A stretch of DNA of 64,000 bases from NCBI RefSeq assembly GCF_928381705.1, contig NZ_CAKMSR010000003.1, forward strand, positions 1 to 64,000. Reading direction: 5' to 3'. Below, piece by piece: positions 1 to 6,587 of this stretch. The DNA comes from Rothia nasimurium (lineage in GTDB: Bacteria > Actinomycetota > Actinomycetes > Actinomycetales > Micrococcaceae). Each line of letters begins with the position of its first letter. The stretch's first letter is position 1. A program made the position numbers and the translations under genes. Under the pieces are notes generated by a model. It searched no databases, was not told where the DNA came from, and saw only the letters and a list, made by a program, of their open reading frames with translations.

Positions 1-99
1 GCGTCTTGGGTTGCTTGGTGGAATGCTGGTCGGTTGCATCAGAGTCTTGGTTATCGGACTCCGCAGGAGGTGGTTGATGGTGCTTTAGTGGTCTTATAA
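1..99 (+). CDS. IS3-family transposase (OrfB), C-terminal end only
   Basis: Frame 1 is open from the window edge to a TAA at 97-99. Its 32 residues end a retroviral-type integrase domain: the segment WWNAGRLHQSLGYRTPQEV matches the conserved C-terminal end of IS3-family OrfB transposases, which cut and join DNA for the insertion sequence. The catalytic DDE residues lie upstream of the window, so intactness cannot be judged. The right inverted repeat should lie just after the stop codon but cannot be delimited without the left end. The element marks the accessory nature of this end of the window. Confidence 0.75.
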   Translation, partial: ASWVAWWNAGRLHQSLGYRTPQEVVDGALVVL

Positions 100-382
100 T
101 TGTCGGAACTAAAGCCAGTACATATCAGTGATAAATAGTATTTATGCTTCTAATGTAGTCGTTCGTTGAATTGATTAGGATAACCGATAAAGCTAAGCCC
201 CATGCAAGCTCTCTAAATCGAACTCGCTGAGCTGTCTGAGTTGACTCAGAGCATCGGATGAGCCTTGGAAAGCCCGTCGCGAGCAAGTTGATGGGAATCG
301 TTATTCATGATGTGCAACAAATGAGCTCAGCTAATCGGTAAGTTTAATGACAGTCATATCTACCACTATCTAAGGAGCCACA
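100..382. other. AT-rich intergenic region between the IS3 end and the PH-domain gene
   Basis: No convincing ORF or RNA gene is seen. The first tens of bases probably contain the right end of the IS3-family element. The last 20 bases hold the ribosome binding site AAGGAG of the next gene. Base composition is clearly lower in GC than the core genome in the rest of the window. Confidence 0.4.
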
Positions 383-766
383 ATGGCACTTTCCCCCAGC
401 ACCGGCGCAATCCTTGCCTGGACTCTTATCAGCGAATGCCCGCACCCTGCCAACATCGGTGAAATCCTAGCCCCAGGGGAACAACCTGTGGCCTCATTTA
501 AGACCTTTCGCGACTCCGCGACCTTCACCAACAAGCGCATGATTGTGCGTGATGCTCAGGGGCTTACTGGCAAGAAGATTGAGATGTACTCTCTGCCTTA
601 TAAGTCCATCGATATGTGGTCTTCAGAGAACGCAGGCACTTTCGACCGCGACGAAGAGCTTGAGCTCTGGACCCGCGTAGGGCACATCAAGGTCAAGATT
701 CGCAAGGGGCTCGACATTCGCCGTATCGACCAGCTTATCAGCGCAGGTATCTTAGGGGGTCTTTAA
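383..766 (+). CDS. bacterial PH-domain protein (127 aa)
   Basis: The 127-residue protein resembles the bacterial pleckstrin-homology-like family (PF08000/bPH type): a compact beta-rich fold with GEQPVASFKTFRDSATFTNKRMIVRD followed by an IEMYSLPYKSI strand pair and a C-terminal helix containing IDQLISAGI. These proteins are small, cytoplasmic and of unknown biochemical role, and some act in stress or phage-related loci. No signal peptide or membrane segment is seen. The start is supported by AAGGAG seven bases upstream. The next gene starts 20 bp downstream on the same strand, so the two probably form an operon. Family assignment is from sequence pattern recognition; function is unknown. Confidence 0.65.
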   Translation: MALSPSTGAILAWTLISECPHPANIGEILAPGEQPVASFKTFRDSATFTNKRMIVRDAQGLTGKKIEMYSLPYKSIDMWSSENAGTFDRDEELELWTRVGHIKVKIRKGLDIRRIDQLISAGILGGL

Positions 767-786
767 CCCGCTCAGAGAGTTTACTG

Positions 787-1509
787 GTGGATAATTTGGA
801 ACAAATTCTGTCCTTCTTCAACAGTGGCGTGAGCGCCAACGTCTTTTCTCTACTGTCGCTCATTGTGGCCTTGGGGGCGCTATTTTTTGCTTTCAAACAG
901 ACTCGCGCTGCTAACAAAGCCAATGAGATTGCCGAGCTTGCGGCTAAGTCTGCTAAAGAAGCTAACCGGATTGCCCAAGATGCAAATGGGTATGGTGCCA
1001 AATCTCTTGAAATCTCTAAGGAGGCAAACGCTTTATCGCGTGAAACCAACGATTACACGCGCAAATCATATGAAAGGGAATTGGGGAGAGGGTTCATCTC
1101 TCTAGAATGGATTTTAGTACCTTTGCACCCTGAAACTAGGCAACGCTGCACAAACGTCCCTAACATGTATATCACAGTGCCAAATTGGCAGATTCAGCTT
1201 ACAAACACAGGAATCGGCAGTGCCTACAGAGTATGCGTAAGCGTGAGGGCATTTGGGCACTTTAGTTCATACGAAGCTCTTGAACTCAGCGGCGGAGAAA
1301 CAGCTACATGGAACCTGCATACCGAGCTCCAAGAAAGGCTTTATCGTTACTTTCAAGAAGTCACGAACCAATTTGACGACCTATTACCTTGGAATTTAGA
1401 AGGCTTTGGGACTTCAGTCAGATGGAAAGATTTTGATGGGATCAAGCAGTCTACCTCTGAAGAGCAAGTAATCAAGATAGCCTTCACAAACCGCCCTAAT
1501 GCTGAGTAA
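787..1509 (+). CDS. membrane-anchored coiled-coil protein of unknown function (240 aa)
   Basis: A GTG-started 240-residue protein. Residues about 17-37 form one hydrophobic membrane segment (VFSLLSLIVALGALFFAF). Residues about 40-95 are an Ala/Lys/Glu-rich helical stretch with repeated AN(K/E)-type heptads, likely a coiled coil. Residues 100-240 are a mixed, probably beta-rich cytoplasmic domain with no motif I recognise. It follows the PH-domain gene by 20 bp and ends before a terminator hairpin. Such membrane-coiled-coil-globular proteins are common as orphan genes in accessory islands. I cannot assign a function. Confidence 0.6.
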   Translation: MDNLEQILSFFNSGVSANVFSLLSLIVALGALFFAFKQTRAANKANEIAELAAKSAKEANRIAQDANGYGAKSLEISKEANALSRETNDYTRKSYERELGRGFISLEWILVPLHPETRQRCTNVPNMYITVPNWQIQLTNTGIGSAYRVCVSVRAFGHFSSYEALELSGGETATWNLHTELQERLYRYFQEVTNQFDDLLPWNLEGFGTSVRWKDFDGIKQSTSEEQVIKIAFTNRPNAE

Positions 1510-1542
1510 TAGACATCGAGTACCCTGAAGAACGTCACAAAT

Positions 1543-1574
1543 GCCCCGGTTCTCATGAGTGAGCCGGGGCTTTC
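1543..1574. terminator. bidirectional terminator hairpin between convergent operons
   Basis: GCCCCGG (1543-1549) pairs with CCGGGGC (1564-1570) and is followed by TTT. It lies between the plus-strand gene ending at 1509 and the minus-strand gene ending at 1589, so it can serve both. Confidence 0.65.
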
Positions 1575-1588
1575 CTACGTTATAGAAT

Positions 1589-1843
1589 CTAGAGCCAAGC
1601 TGGCCGGTGGAACAGGCGGTAAAAGAACTTACCCAATGTCCCCATTTGCTCGTATCGCTGAATCTCTTGGGAACGAGCGTTCAAATCATCAATTATCTGC
1701 TGGCTTTTACGCATCCGCTCTTCATGTTCTGCTTGCAGACGTGGCTTAGCTTCCTCCCAGTAGGTCAGATTTTTTGCGTTCTCTTCCCTGAGGGCGTTCA
1801 TTGCTGCCTCAAGCGAGTGAGCATTGTAATCAGTTTGAGTCAT
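1589..1843 (-). CDS. small coiled-coil protein (84 aa), unknown function
   Basis: An 84-residue, highly charged, mostly helical protein. Residues about 10-60 are rich in Glu, Lys, Arg and Gln with long-range heptad character, followed by a C-terminal amphipathic segment GKFFYRLFHRPAWL that could bind a membrane. The start at 1843 is chosen because GGGAGGT lies six bases upstream; an in-frame ATG ten codons further upstream has no such site. The gene overlaps the 3' end of the upstream membrane-protein gene by 14 bp, so the pair is translationally linked. It is the last gene of the XRE-led operon. No family recognised. Confidence 0.55.
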   Translation of the reverse strand: MTQTDYNAHSLEAAMNALREENAKNLTYWEEAKPRLQAEHEERMRKSQQIIDDLNARSQEIQRYEQMGTLGKFFYRLFHRPAWL

Positions 1844-2546
1844 TCTTCCACCTCCCAGCAATGAGATCTTCAAGTAGCTGAATCCAGCTATCTAAAGAAG
1901 CCTGGTACACTTTCAAGCTTGCAACGGATTCTGTTTCTCTAGATTCTACAGAACTAAGCAAGTAATCGAGGTTCTTTTGAGCAAGTTCACGTTGGAATTG
2001 TGCAAGTTGAGCAGGGCTAACGGTCTCAGCTAAGTCTGAGATACGATTATCATTTAATAGCTTTTTCAGTTTGACGTGGGAAGAATTTATAGAGTTCAGG
2101 AGAACTTCGACTCTTCGCCACACATCTTGTTCTATGAACTTCTTATGATCTGCCAACTCTATTGCTAGCTCGGTATCGTTTGCAGATAAACCTTTATCCT
2201 GCGCGAACTGGTCAATCATCTTCCCAGCAGCCATCGATTCCAATGAGGGGCTACCGTCGAAGCGTGAAACTGCCCATTGGATGCGATCTTTGAAGTCAGC
2301 TCGTTTTGCCTCTTCTTTTCGAGCTTTATTTGTTCCCCATGCAATCCAGGCAGCAACACTTGCTGCAAGGACAGCTAGAGCGTTTGTGTTCCTTGAAATC
2401 TCACCGATAAGTCGCCACTGCTCTGATTCCAGGTCAACAACAGACGTGAAGAACCAAACAATGATGTTGATACTAATCGCGAACGCAACAATGAACCAGA
2501 GTGTCACTCCAAGTGGGTATAGCCAGCGCCATCTAGAATTTGCCAT
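1830..2546 (-). CDS. two-TM membrane protein with cytoplasmic helical domain (238 aa), unknown function
   Basis: Residues about 8-34 (YPLGVTLWFIVAFAISINIIVWFF) and about 52-70 (ALAVLAASVAAWIAWG) are hydrophobic and form two likely membrane helices. The remaining 165 residues are a soluble, helix-rich domain with no motif I recognise. The gene starts five bases after the XRE repressor stop and overlaps the following 84-aa gene by 14 bp, giving a tight three-gene operon under the repressor. Its plan (membrane anchor plus long helical cytoplasmic part) resembles that of the convergent 240-aa protein, though no clear sequence similarity is visible by eye. Function unknown. Confidence 0.55.
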   Translation of the reverse strand: MANSRWRWLYPLGVTLWFIVAFAISINIIVWFFTSVVDLESEQWRLIGEISRNTNALAVLAASVAAWIAWGTNKARKEEAKRADFKDRIQWAVSRFDGSPSLESMAAGKMIDQFAQDKGLSANDTELAIELADHKKFIEQDVWRRVEVLLNSINSSHVKLKKLLNDNRISDLAETVSPAQLAQFQRELAQKNLDYLLSSVESRETESVASLKVYQASLDSWIQLLEDLIAGRWKNDSN

Positions 2547-2551
2547 CTTAT

Positions 2552-2851
2552 CTACTTAGCGACTTCAATCCCACCGGGGGTCCACTGGACTGTGAGAGAG
2601 GTGGGCAGGTCACCCAGGGGGGCGGCAGAGGGTTGGGTATTGTCGTCCTGATAGAACCATTCAAGGGGGATGTCGGTAGCTTCCGCGGCTCTTTCGATTA
2701 GTTCGTCGGGCACACTGCGAGCGCCTGATTCATAGCGGGAGTATGTGACTGTTGATACGCCTACCTTTTCTGCGAACGCCGCTTGTGTAAGGTCGACGTG
2801 CTCTCGTGCTTTGCGTAGGCGGTCGAGGATGGTAAAGGTTGGTAGGGTCAT
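2552..2851 (-). CDS. XRE-family (Cro/CI-type) transcriptional regulator (99 aa)
   Basis: The N-terminal 65 residues form a helix-turn-helix of the Cro/CI (HTH_3) family: LRKAREHVDLTQAAFAEKVG followed by the recognition helix STVTYSRYESGARSVPDELIERAAEATDIPLEWF. The remaining 35 residues are a short tail that could mediate dimerisation. It is the first gene of a minus-strand operon with the 238-aa and 84-aa proteins. A perfect 9-bp inverted repeat lies 90 bp upstream of its start, and a matching half-site lies close to the start, which suggests autoregulation. Repressors of this kind commonly control phage, plasmid and toxin or defence loci; which applies here is not shown. Confidence 0.85.
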   Translation of the reverse strand: MTLPTFTILDRLRKAREHVDLTQAAFAEKVGVSTVTYSRYESGARSVPDELIERAAEATDIPLEWFYQDDNTQPSAAPLGDLPTSLTVQWTPGGIEVAK

Positions 2852-2862
2852 GGTTCTATTTT

Positions 2863-3272
2863 GCCTTAGTGGATATATTTTTGCCAGAACTGAGCAATAA
2901 GAGATGGTTTTATTTCCGTCATGGTGTACTGTTTATGATTAATGGATATTGTTATATCCATTCAGGAAGACGTTTTTACTTTACGGTTCTTGATTCCTGG
3001 TCTTGAGGCTTGCGACCTCGGGCGAACATAAGCAACCGCCCGGTTCGCTAGCGCTCACAGGGGAGATTCATGCCCCGCCTTGCGGCGGATTCCGTTCGCT
3101 CTTGTGTGCTGACGCACCCGATCACTCCATCGAGCCAGATTTCGCCGAAATAAGCAATCGCCGAATAGTGTTAGTTCTCAGGGCCTAGAAGAAAATCGAA
3201 GAAACCTTGGCTTCGAAATATCCCACCTATCCCGGAACCGGGCCCTGCAACATCATAGGAACCATAAACATC
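2863..3272. other. 410-bp intergenic region with a GC-rich structured block
   Basis: The left part (to about 2995) is AT-rich and holds the candidate operator at 2941-2962 and the promoter of the XRE operon. From about 3005 to 3190 base composition becomes GC-rich and there are several short inverted repeats, for example gcgaac/gttcgc around 3032-3053 and a ccgcc-ttg-cggcgg type hairpin around 3076-3090. A 61-codon ORF crosses this block but has no ribosome binding site and reads as low-quality protein. I cannot name the block; a plasmid or ICE replication or transfer origin is one possibility. Confidence 0.35.
2941..2962. promoter_or_regulatory. candidate operator for the XRE repressor
   Basis: AATGGATAT (2941-2949) and ATATCCATT (2954-2962) form a perfect 9-bp inverted repeat separated by TGTT. 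A further half-site TGGATAT lies at 2870-2876, just before the repressor start. Twofold symmetric sites of this size are typical for Cro/CI-type dimers. Binding is inferred. Confidence 0.6.
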
Positions 3273-3464
3273 ATGCACACCAAAATCTATGGAACTATTT
3301 TCTATACCTTTGCACTGGTCGTAGCCATCTGGCTTTATCCTCGACACCCGGTTCTCTGCGGGATTGCAATCGGGCTCTTTGTCCTGGCGCTAGTGCTGCG
3401 GGGAATAGCCCTCATCTTGCGCCACAATAGCAAGGATAGGAAGGGCAGAAAGGAAACACTATGA
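3273..3464 (+). CDS. small two-TM membrane protein (63 aa), unknown
   Basis: A short protein with two hydrophobic stretches (about residues 5-21 and 26-46, IAIGLFVLALVLRGIALIL) and a basic C-terminal tail. The ATG at 3273 has a weak AGGA twelve bases upstream; a TTG at 3207 would add 22 residues and is less attractive. The next gene begins inside its stop codon region (ATGA overlap, 4 bp), so the two are co-translated. Short paired membrane proteins next to an AlpA-like regulator are often seen on actinobacterial integrative or plasmid-like elements, where some have spread roles; this is inference only. Confidence 0.5.
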   Translation: MHTKIYGTIFYTFALVVAIWLYPRHPVLCGIAIGLFVLALVLRGIALILRHNSKDRKGRKETL

Positions 3465-3643
3465 AGCAGAATAGAAAAACACTGATAGCTCTCAATGTAG
3501 CCATTCTGGTGCTATCAGTAATACTGGTCATCATGCAGATAGGTCAGGGTAACTCCGGTATGGCAATTCTCTGGGGTGTGCTGGCAGCAGCTAACTCGGC
3601 AACTTTGGCACTGCATCTCAAAGCAGGCGGTCGAAATGGCTAA
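3461..3643 (+). CDS. small two-TM membrane protein (60 aa), unknown
   Basis: Residues about 8-26 (LIALNVAILVLSVILVIMQ) and 33-52 (MAILWGVLAAANSATLALHL) are hydrophobic. The start codon overlaps the stop of the upstream gene in an ATGA junction and is preceded by AGGAAA. The last 8 bp overlap the start of the AlpA-like gene. The three genes 3273-3857 therefore look like one compact transcription unit running toward the tRNA gene. No family recognised. Confidence 0.5.
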   Translation: MKQNRKTLIALNVAILVLSVILVIMQIGQGNSGMAILWGVLAAANSATLALHLKAGGRNG

Positions 3644-3857
3644 GACCGTCATCGTGAGCACCATCGAGCTAGCCACCTTCCTAGGTCTTACTAAGCAAGG
3701 GCTATACAAGCGAGGTGAGTTACCACCGGCTGACTTTATCTCTGTTGGAGGGCGTGAATGCTGGCTTCCAGAAACTGCTGAAACCTGGGATAAAGCCTAT
3801 CGGGAAAAACACGGAGCAGGTCGTCCTGCAAGTAAAACGGAACTAAGTGAGAAATAG
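3636..3857 (+). CDS. AlpA/MerR-like helix-turn-helix protein (73 aa), possible excisionase
   Basis: The 73-residue protein reads VSTIELATFLGLTKQGLYKRGE, then LPPADFISVGGRECWLPETAETW. This is the winged-helix pattern of AlpA, phage excisionase and MerR-like DNA-binding proteins: helix-turn-helix, then a wing with a Trp, then a C-terminal helix. Excisionases bend DNA at attachment sites to direct excision of integrated elements, and some relatives are transcription regulators. It lies 130 bp from the 3' end of tRNA-Leu, the usual place for a xis gene, but no integrase gene follows. The start at 3636 is favoured because residues upstream in the same frame are unlike a protein and overlap the previous gene. 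Confidence 0.65.
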   Translation: MAKTVIVSTIELATFLGLTKQGLYKRGELPPADFISVGGRECWLPETAETWDKAYREKHGAGRPASKTELSEK

Positions 3858-3924
3858 CGGTTATCTACCTGGTTACGACGGGGCAATATTCGGATTCTCA
3901 GCGAGGTTATGGTGCTCGTGTCAA

Positions 3925-3958
3925 CAAAAAACCCTCTCCTGTCAACGGGAGAGGGTTT
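3925..3958 (-). terminator. intrinsic terminator of tRNA-Leu
   Basis: CCCTCTCC (3932-3939) pairs with GGAGAGGG (3948-3955). On the minus strand the hairpin is followed by six T residues. It sits about 30 bp beyond the tRNA 3' end. Confidence 0.75.
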
Positions 3959-3985
3959 GTATCGCTCTGACGAGGCGTTTTGTAG

Positions 3986-4065
3986 TGCCCAAGGTGGGAC
4001 TCGAACCCACACTCCGAAGAACCGCATTTTGAGTGCGGCGCGTCTGCCAATTCCGCCACTTGGGC
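3986..4065 (-). tRNA. tRNA-Leu (anticodon CAA)
   Basis: Reading the minus strand, the acceptor stem GCCCAAG (from 4065) pairs with CTTGGGC, followed by discriminator A at 3986. The anticodon arm is CCGCA-CTCAAAA-TGCGG, giving anticodon CAA (reads UUG). The T-arm is GTGGG-TTCGAGT-CCCAC. An 11-base variable arm between anticodon and T stems identifies a class II tRNA. No CCA is encoded. Accessory genes lie directly beyond its 3' end, the usual site for integrase-mediated insertion. Confidence 0.93.
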
Positions 4066-4273
4066 AAGTGCGAAAGCTCTTCTACAATACACGTTTTTGC
4101 CCGCTAAAAGCCAATCGGCCCTCACCCTGGAAGAAAGGGCCCGCCCCCGACTAAGATAGGAACCGAAGAGGGTACGCACCGTCACCCGTTGCATGCACGC
4201 CCACAAGGTTGTGCGCGTGCGAAAATAGATAGCGAACCTCAACTAAACGCTGAAACGACCTAAGGAGCAGGGT

Positions 4274-4888
4274 ATGTCAGAGCAGACCACCCAGGAGCCC
4301 GAGAACCACGATCAGCAGCCCGCACGCACCGTCGTCGTCGCTGAAGACGAGGCGCTGATTCGCCTCGACATCGTCGAAATCCTCAAAGACCAGGGCTTTA
4401 ACGTCATTGCCGAAACCGACAACGGCAAGAAGGCTGTAGAGCTGGTCGAAGAGCACCGTCCTGACCTGGTCCTCATGGACGTCAACATGCCCATCATGGA
4501 CGGCATCGAAGCAGCGGGTCAGATTAGCGAGCAGCAGCTGGCCCCGGTCGTCCTGCTCACCGCCTTTAGCCAGAAAGAGCTGGTGGACCGCGCCACTGAG
4601 GCAGGTGCCATGGCCTACGTGGTCAAGCCCTTCACCCCCAACGACCTGATTCCCGCTATCGAGGTGGCCATCAGCCGCTACGAGCAGATTCGGGCTCTCC
4701 AAGACGAAGTCACCAGCATCAAGGAGCAGTTTGAGACCCGCAAGCTGGTCGACCGCGCTAAGTCCCTGCTGATGACCAAGATGGGGCTCAGTGAGCCTGA
4801 GGCCTTCCGCTGGATTCAGAAGACCTCCATGGACCGCCGTCTGTCCATGCGAGAGGTGGCAGAAACCATCGTCAAGCAGGTGCAGTAG
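4274..4888 (+). CDS. pdtaR: ANTAR-domain response regulator (PdtaR type, 204 aa)
   Basis: Residues 18-130 form a receiver domain with acidic pocket E24-D25, phospho-acceptor D69 (LVLMDVNMP), T96 and K118 (VVKPF). Residues about 140-200 are an ANTAR RNA-binding domain (VDRAKSLLMTKMGLSEPEAFRWIQKTSMDRR). In actinobacteria the homologue PdtaR is phosphorylated by the histidine kinase PdtaS and binds nascent RNA to prevent termination of target transcripts; the kinase is not in this window. AAGGAG lies eight bases before the ATG. The gene is followed by a strong terminator, so it is probably monocistronic. Cytoplasmic. Confidence 0.93.
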   Translation: MSEQTTQEPENHDQQPARTVVVAEDEALIRLDIVEILKDQGFNVIAETDNGKKAVELVEEHRPDLVLMDVNMPIMDGIEAAGQISEQQLAPVVLLTAFSQKELVDRATEAGAMAYVVKPFTPNDLIPAIEVAISRYEQIRALQDEVTSIKEQFETRKLVDRAKSLLMTKMGLSEPEAFRWIQKTSMDRRLSMREVAETIVKQVQ

Positions 4889-4908
4889 GGGGTTACCCCG
4901 CAGCCTAT

Positions 4909-4951
4909 AGCAAAGCCCGCCCCAGCGTGAAGCTGGAGCGGGCTTTGCTGT
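4909..4951 (+). terminator. terminator of pdtaR
   Basis: AGCAAAGCCCGC pairs with GCGGGCTTTGCT, with an inner cccagc/agctgg pairing, immediately downstream of the stop codon. Confidence 0.8.
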
Positions 4952-4961
4952 ATCAAAAGAA

Positions 4962-5000
4962 GGGGGCGGACGCCTGCCGGTGGGGTAGGCGTCCGCCCCT
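4962..5000 (-). terminator. hairpin built from an inverted GCGGACGC pair
   Basis: GGGCGGACGCCT (from 4964) pairs perfectly with AGGCGTCCGCCC (ending 4998). On the minus strand it is followed by a T-rich tract, so it probably terminates the symporter/55-aa transcript. The stem consists of two oppositely oriented copies of the frequent octamer GCGGACGC (4966 and 4989). Confidence 0.65.
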
Positions 5001-5011
5001 GCTTCGTGGTG

Positions 5012-5179
5012 CTAGAGGGCGTCCTTGTGGTCACTCTTAGTTCCGATTCCCCAGAGGGTAATGGCGGCGCTGATGGTCACAGCGGCCCACCAGAGGCCGC
5101 CCTGGCTCAGAGCCGTCACCGTGAAGATGAGGGTCAGTACCAGGAAGATATTGCCGATGAGTTTGCGGCGTGCGGTCAT
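5012..5179 (-). CDS. 55-aa membrane protein encoded behind the DAACS symporter
   Basis: An ORF of 55 codons begins at ATG 5179, preceded by GAAAGG about eight bases upstream, and ends at TAG 5012-5014. The protein starts MTARRKLIGN, then carries two hydrophobic stretches (about residues 8-24 and 28-45, including GGLWWAAVTISAAITLWGI) and ends in a charged tail KSDHKDAL. It starts 24 bp after the symporter stop codon on the same strand, before a terminator, so it should be co-transcribed. It may be a small accessory or stabilising subunit, but that is inference. I recognise no family. Confidence 0.6.
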   Translation of the reverse strand: MTARRKLIGNIFLVLTLIFTVTALSQGGLWWAAVTISAAITLWGIGTKSDHKDAL

Positions 5180-5203
5180 GGTGGGCCTTTCGTGAACTGG
5201 AGG

Positions 5204-6472
5204 TTAGTGGGCTGCTGCCAGGCTGCCGTCGCGTTCGTCGGTCTCGGGCAGGTCGTCCTCGTCCGCGCCGAAGGCCTTAGCCACGCGCTCGGTGAGTGAG
5301 GCGATAGCGGCGTCGCCGGTGACGTTGGTGGCGGTGCCAAAGGAGTCCTGGGCCAGGTAAAGGGCGATCATCAGGGCAATCATGGATTCATCGAAGCCCA
5401 GCATGGACTGGAGCAGGCCGATAGCGGTCATCACGGCGCCGCCGGGCACGCCGGGGGCTGCAACCATCATGAGGCCCAGAACCAGAACCACGGGGATCAT
5501 GGCGGTGAAGCTGAGGGAGCCGCTGGTCATGTACACCACGGCAACCGCGCAGGAAGTAATGGTGATCATGGAGCCTGAGAGGTGGATGGTGGCGCAGAGG
5601 GGGATCGCGAAGTCCACGATCTTGCCCTTAATACCCACGTTTTTAGCGGACGCCACGGTCACGGGGATGGTGGCGGCTGATGACTGGGTGCCGATTGCGG
5701 TGAAGTAGGCGGGCAGCATACCGCGCAGCATGGTGATGGGGTTGCGCTTGGAGACGGCGCCGGCGACGGTGTACTGGATAGCCAGCATGACCCAGTGCAG
5801 GATGATGACCATGATGAAGACCTTGCCGAAGACCGCAAGAATCTGGCCGACCTGGCCTGCCATGGTCATGTTGGCGAAGACGCCGACGATGTGGACGGGC
5901 AGCAGGGGGATGATGACGTAGCCCAGGAGCTTTTCGATGATGGTCTGGAAGTCCTGGAAGAGGTTCAGCATGTTCTTGCTGTTCAGGGCGGTGATGCCCA
6001 GGCCCATGATGAAGGCCAGAATCAGGGCGCTCATGACCGACATGATGGGGTCAAGGGTGAATTCCAGGTAGCCGGCTGAGAGGGCTTCTTCGGGGTTTTC
6101 GAAGGCGGTGAGCTGCTGGCCCCTAAGGATGATGGGGTAGAGGAAGTGGGCCACGGTCACGGCAAGGAAGCCCGCTGCGATAGATGAAGCGTAGGAGAGA
6201 CCTACGGTGGTGCCGAGCAGTTTGCCTGCGCCCTTGGCCAGTGAGCCGATACCGGGCACGATGAAGCCGATGATAATCAGCGGAATCGCGAAGCTCAGGA
6301 AGGCGCTAAAGACGGTGGAGAAGGAGACAAAGAGCTGGACGACGAAGTCGGTGGGAATGGCTGTTCCCAGGGCGTCGTTGATTCCGGAGATGAGGCCGGG
6401 GGTGAAAGCACCGATGAGGATACCGCCGAGGATTGCGACGATAATCCACACGAGCAGAGGAATCTTCTTCAT
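5204..6472 (-). CDS. dicarboxylate/amino acid:cation symporter (DAACS family, 422 aa)
   Basis: A 422-residue polytopic membrane protein of the DAACS (SDF) family, which includes GltP, DctA and SstT and couples uptake of glutamate, aspartate, serine/threonine or C4-dicarboxylates to Na+ or H+. Family signs are the re-entrant loop region GTQSSAATIPVTVASAKNVG (about residues 263-282) and the later stretch PLCATIHLSGSMITITSCAVAV (about 292-313), which replaces the NMDGT region of archetypal members. Because this second motif is atypical, the substrate cannot be called; SstT-like serine/threonine or dicarboxylate transport are both possible. The start has AAGGAA upstream. A 55-aa membrane protein gene follows at once. 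Confidence 0.85.
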   Translation of the reverse strand: MKKIPLLVWIIVAILGGILIGAFTPGLISGINDALGTAIPTDFVVQLFVSFSTVFSAFLSFAIPLIIIGFIVPGIGSLAKGAGKLLGTTVGLSYASSIAAGFLAVTVAHFLYPIILRGQQLTAFENPEEALSAGYLEFTLDPIMSVMSALILAFIMGLGITALNSKNMLNLFQDFQTIIEKLLGYVIIPLLPVHIVGVFANMTMAGQVGQILAVFGKVFIMVIILHWVMLAIQYTVAGAVSKRNPITMLRGMLPAYFTAIGTQSSAATIPVTVASAKNVGIKGKIVDFAIPLCATIHLSGSMITITSCAVAVVYMTSGSLSFTAMIPVVLVLGLMMVAAPGVPGGAVMTAIGLLQSMLGFDESMIALMIALYLAQDSFGTATNVTGDAAIASLTERVAKAFGADEDDLPETDERDGSLAAAH

Positions 6473-6587
6473 GGGGTTCCTTGGTGTTGTGTGGTCTTGT
6501 GTGCGTTTGCACGGACTGCCAGTTTACCAGGGTGCCGCCAGGGGTGCCCGGAGTTAAGGGGCGGACGCCGGGGCTAGGGGGAGATTG

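Noticed and set aside
218..235. TCGAACTCGC near 220 as a partial tRNA-Leu repeat (attachment site)
   Set aside because: Similarity to the tRNA T-loop is only a few bases and does not extend into flanking tRNA sequence.
3003..3188. 61-codon ORF in the GC-rich block of the island
   Set aside because: No ribosome site, no recognisable protein character, and it overlaps several inverted repeats, so it is more likely non-coding.
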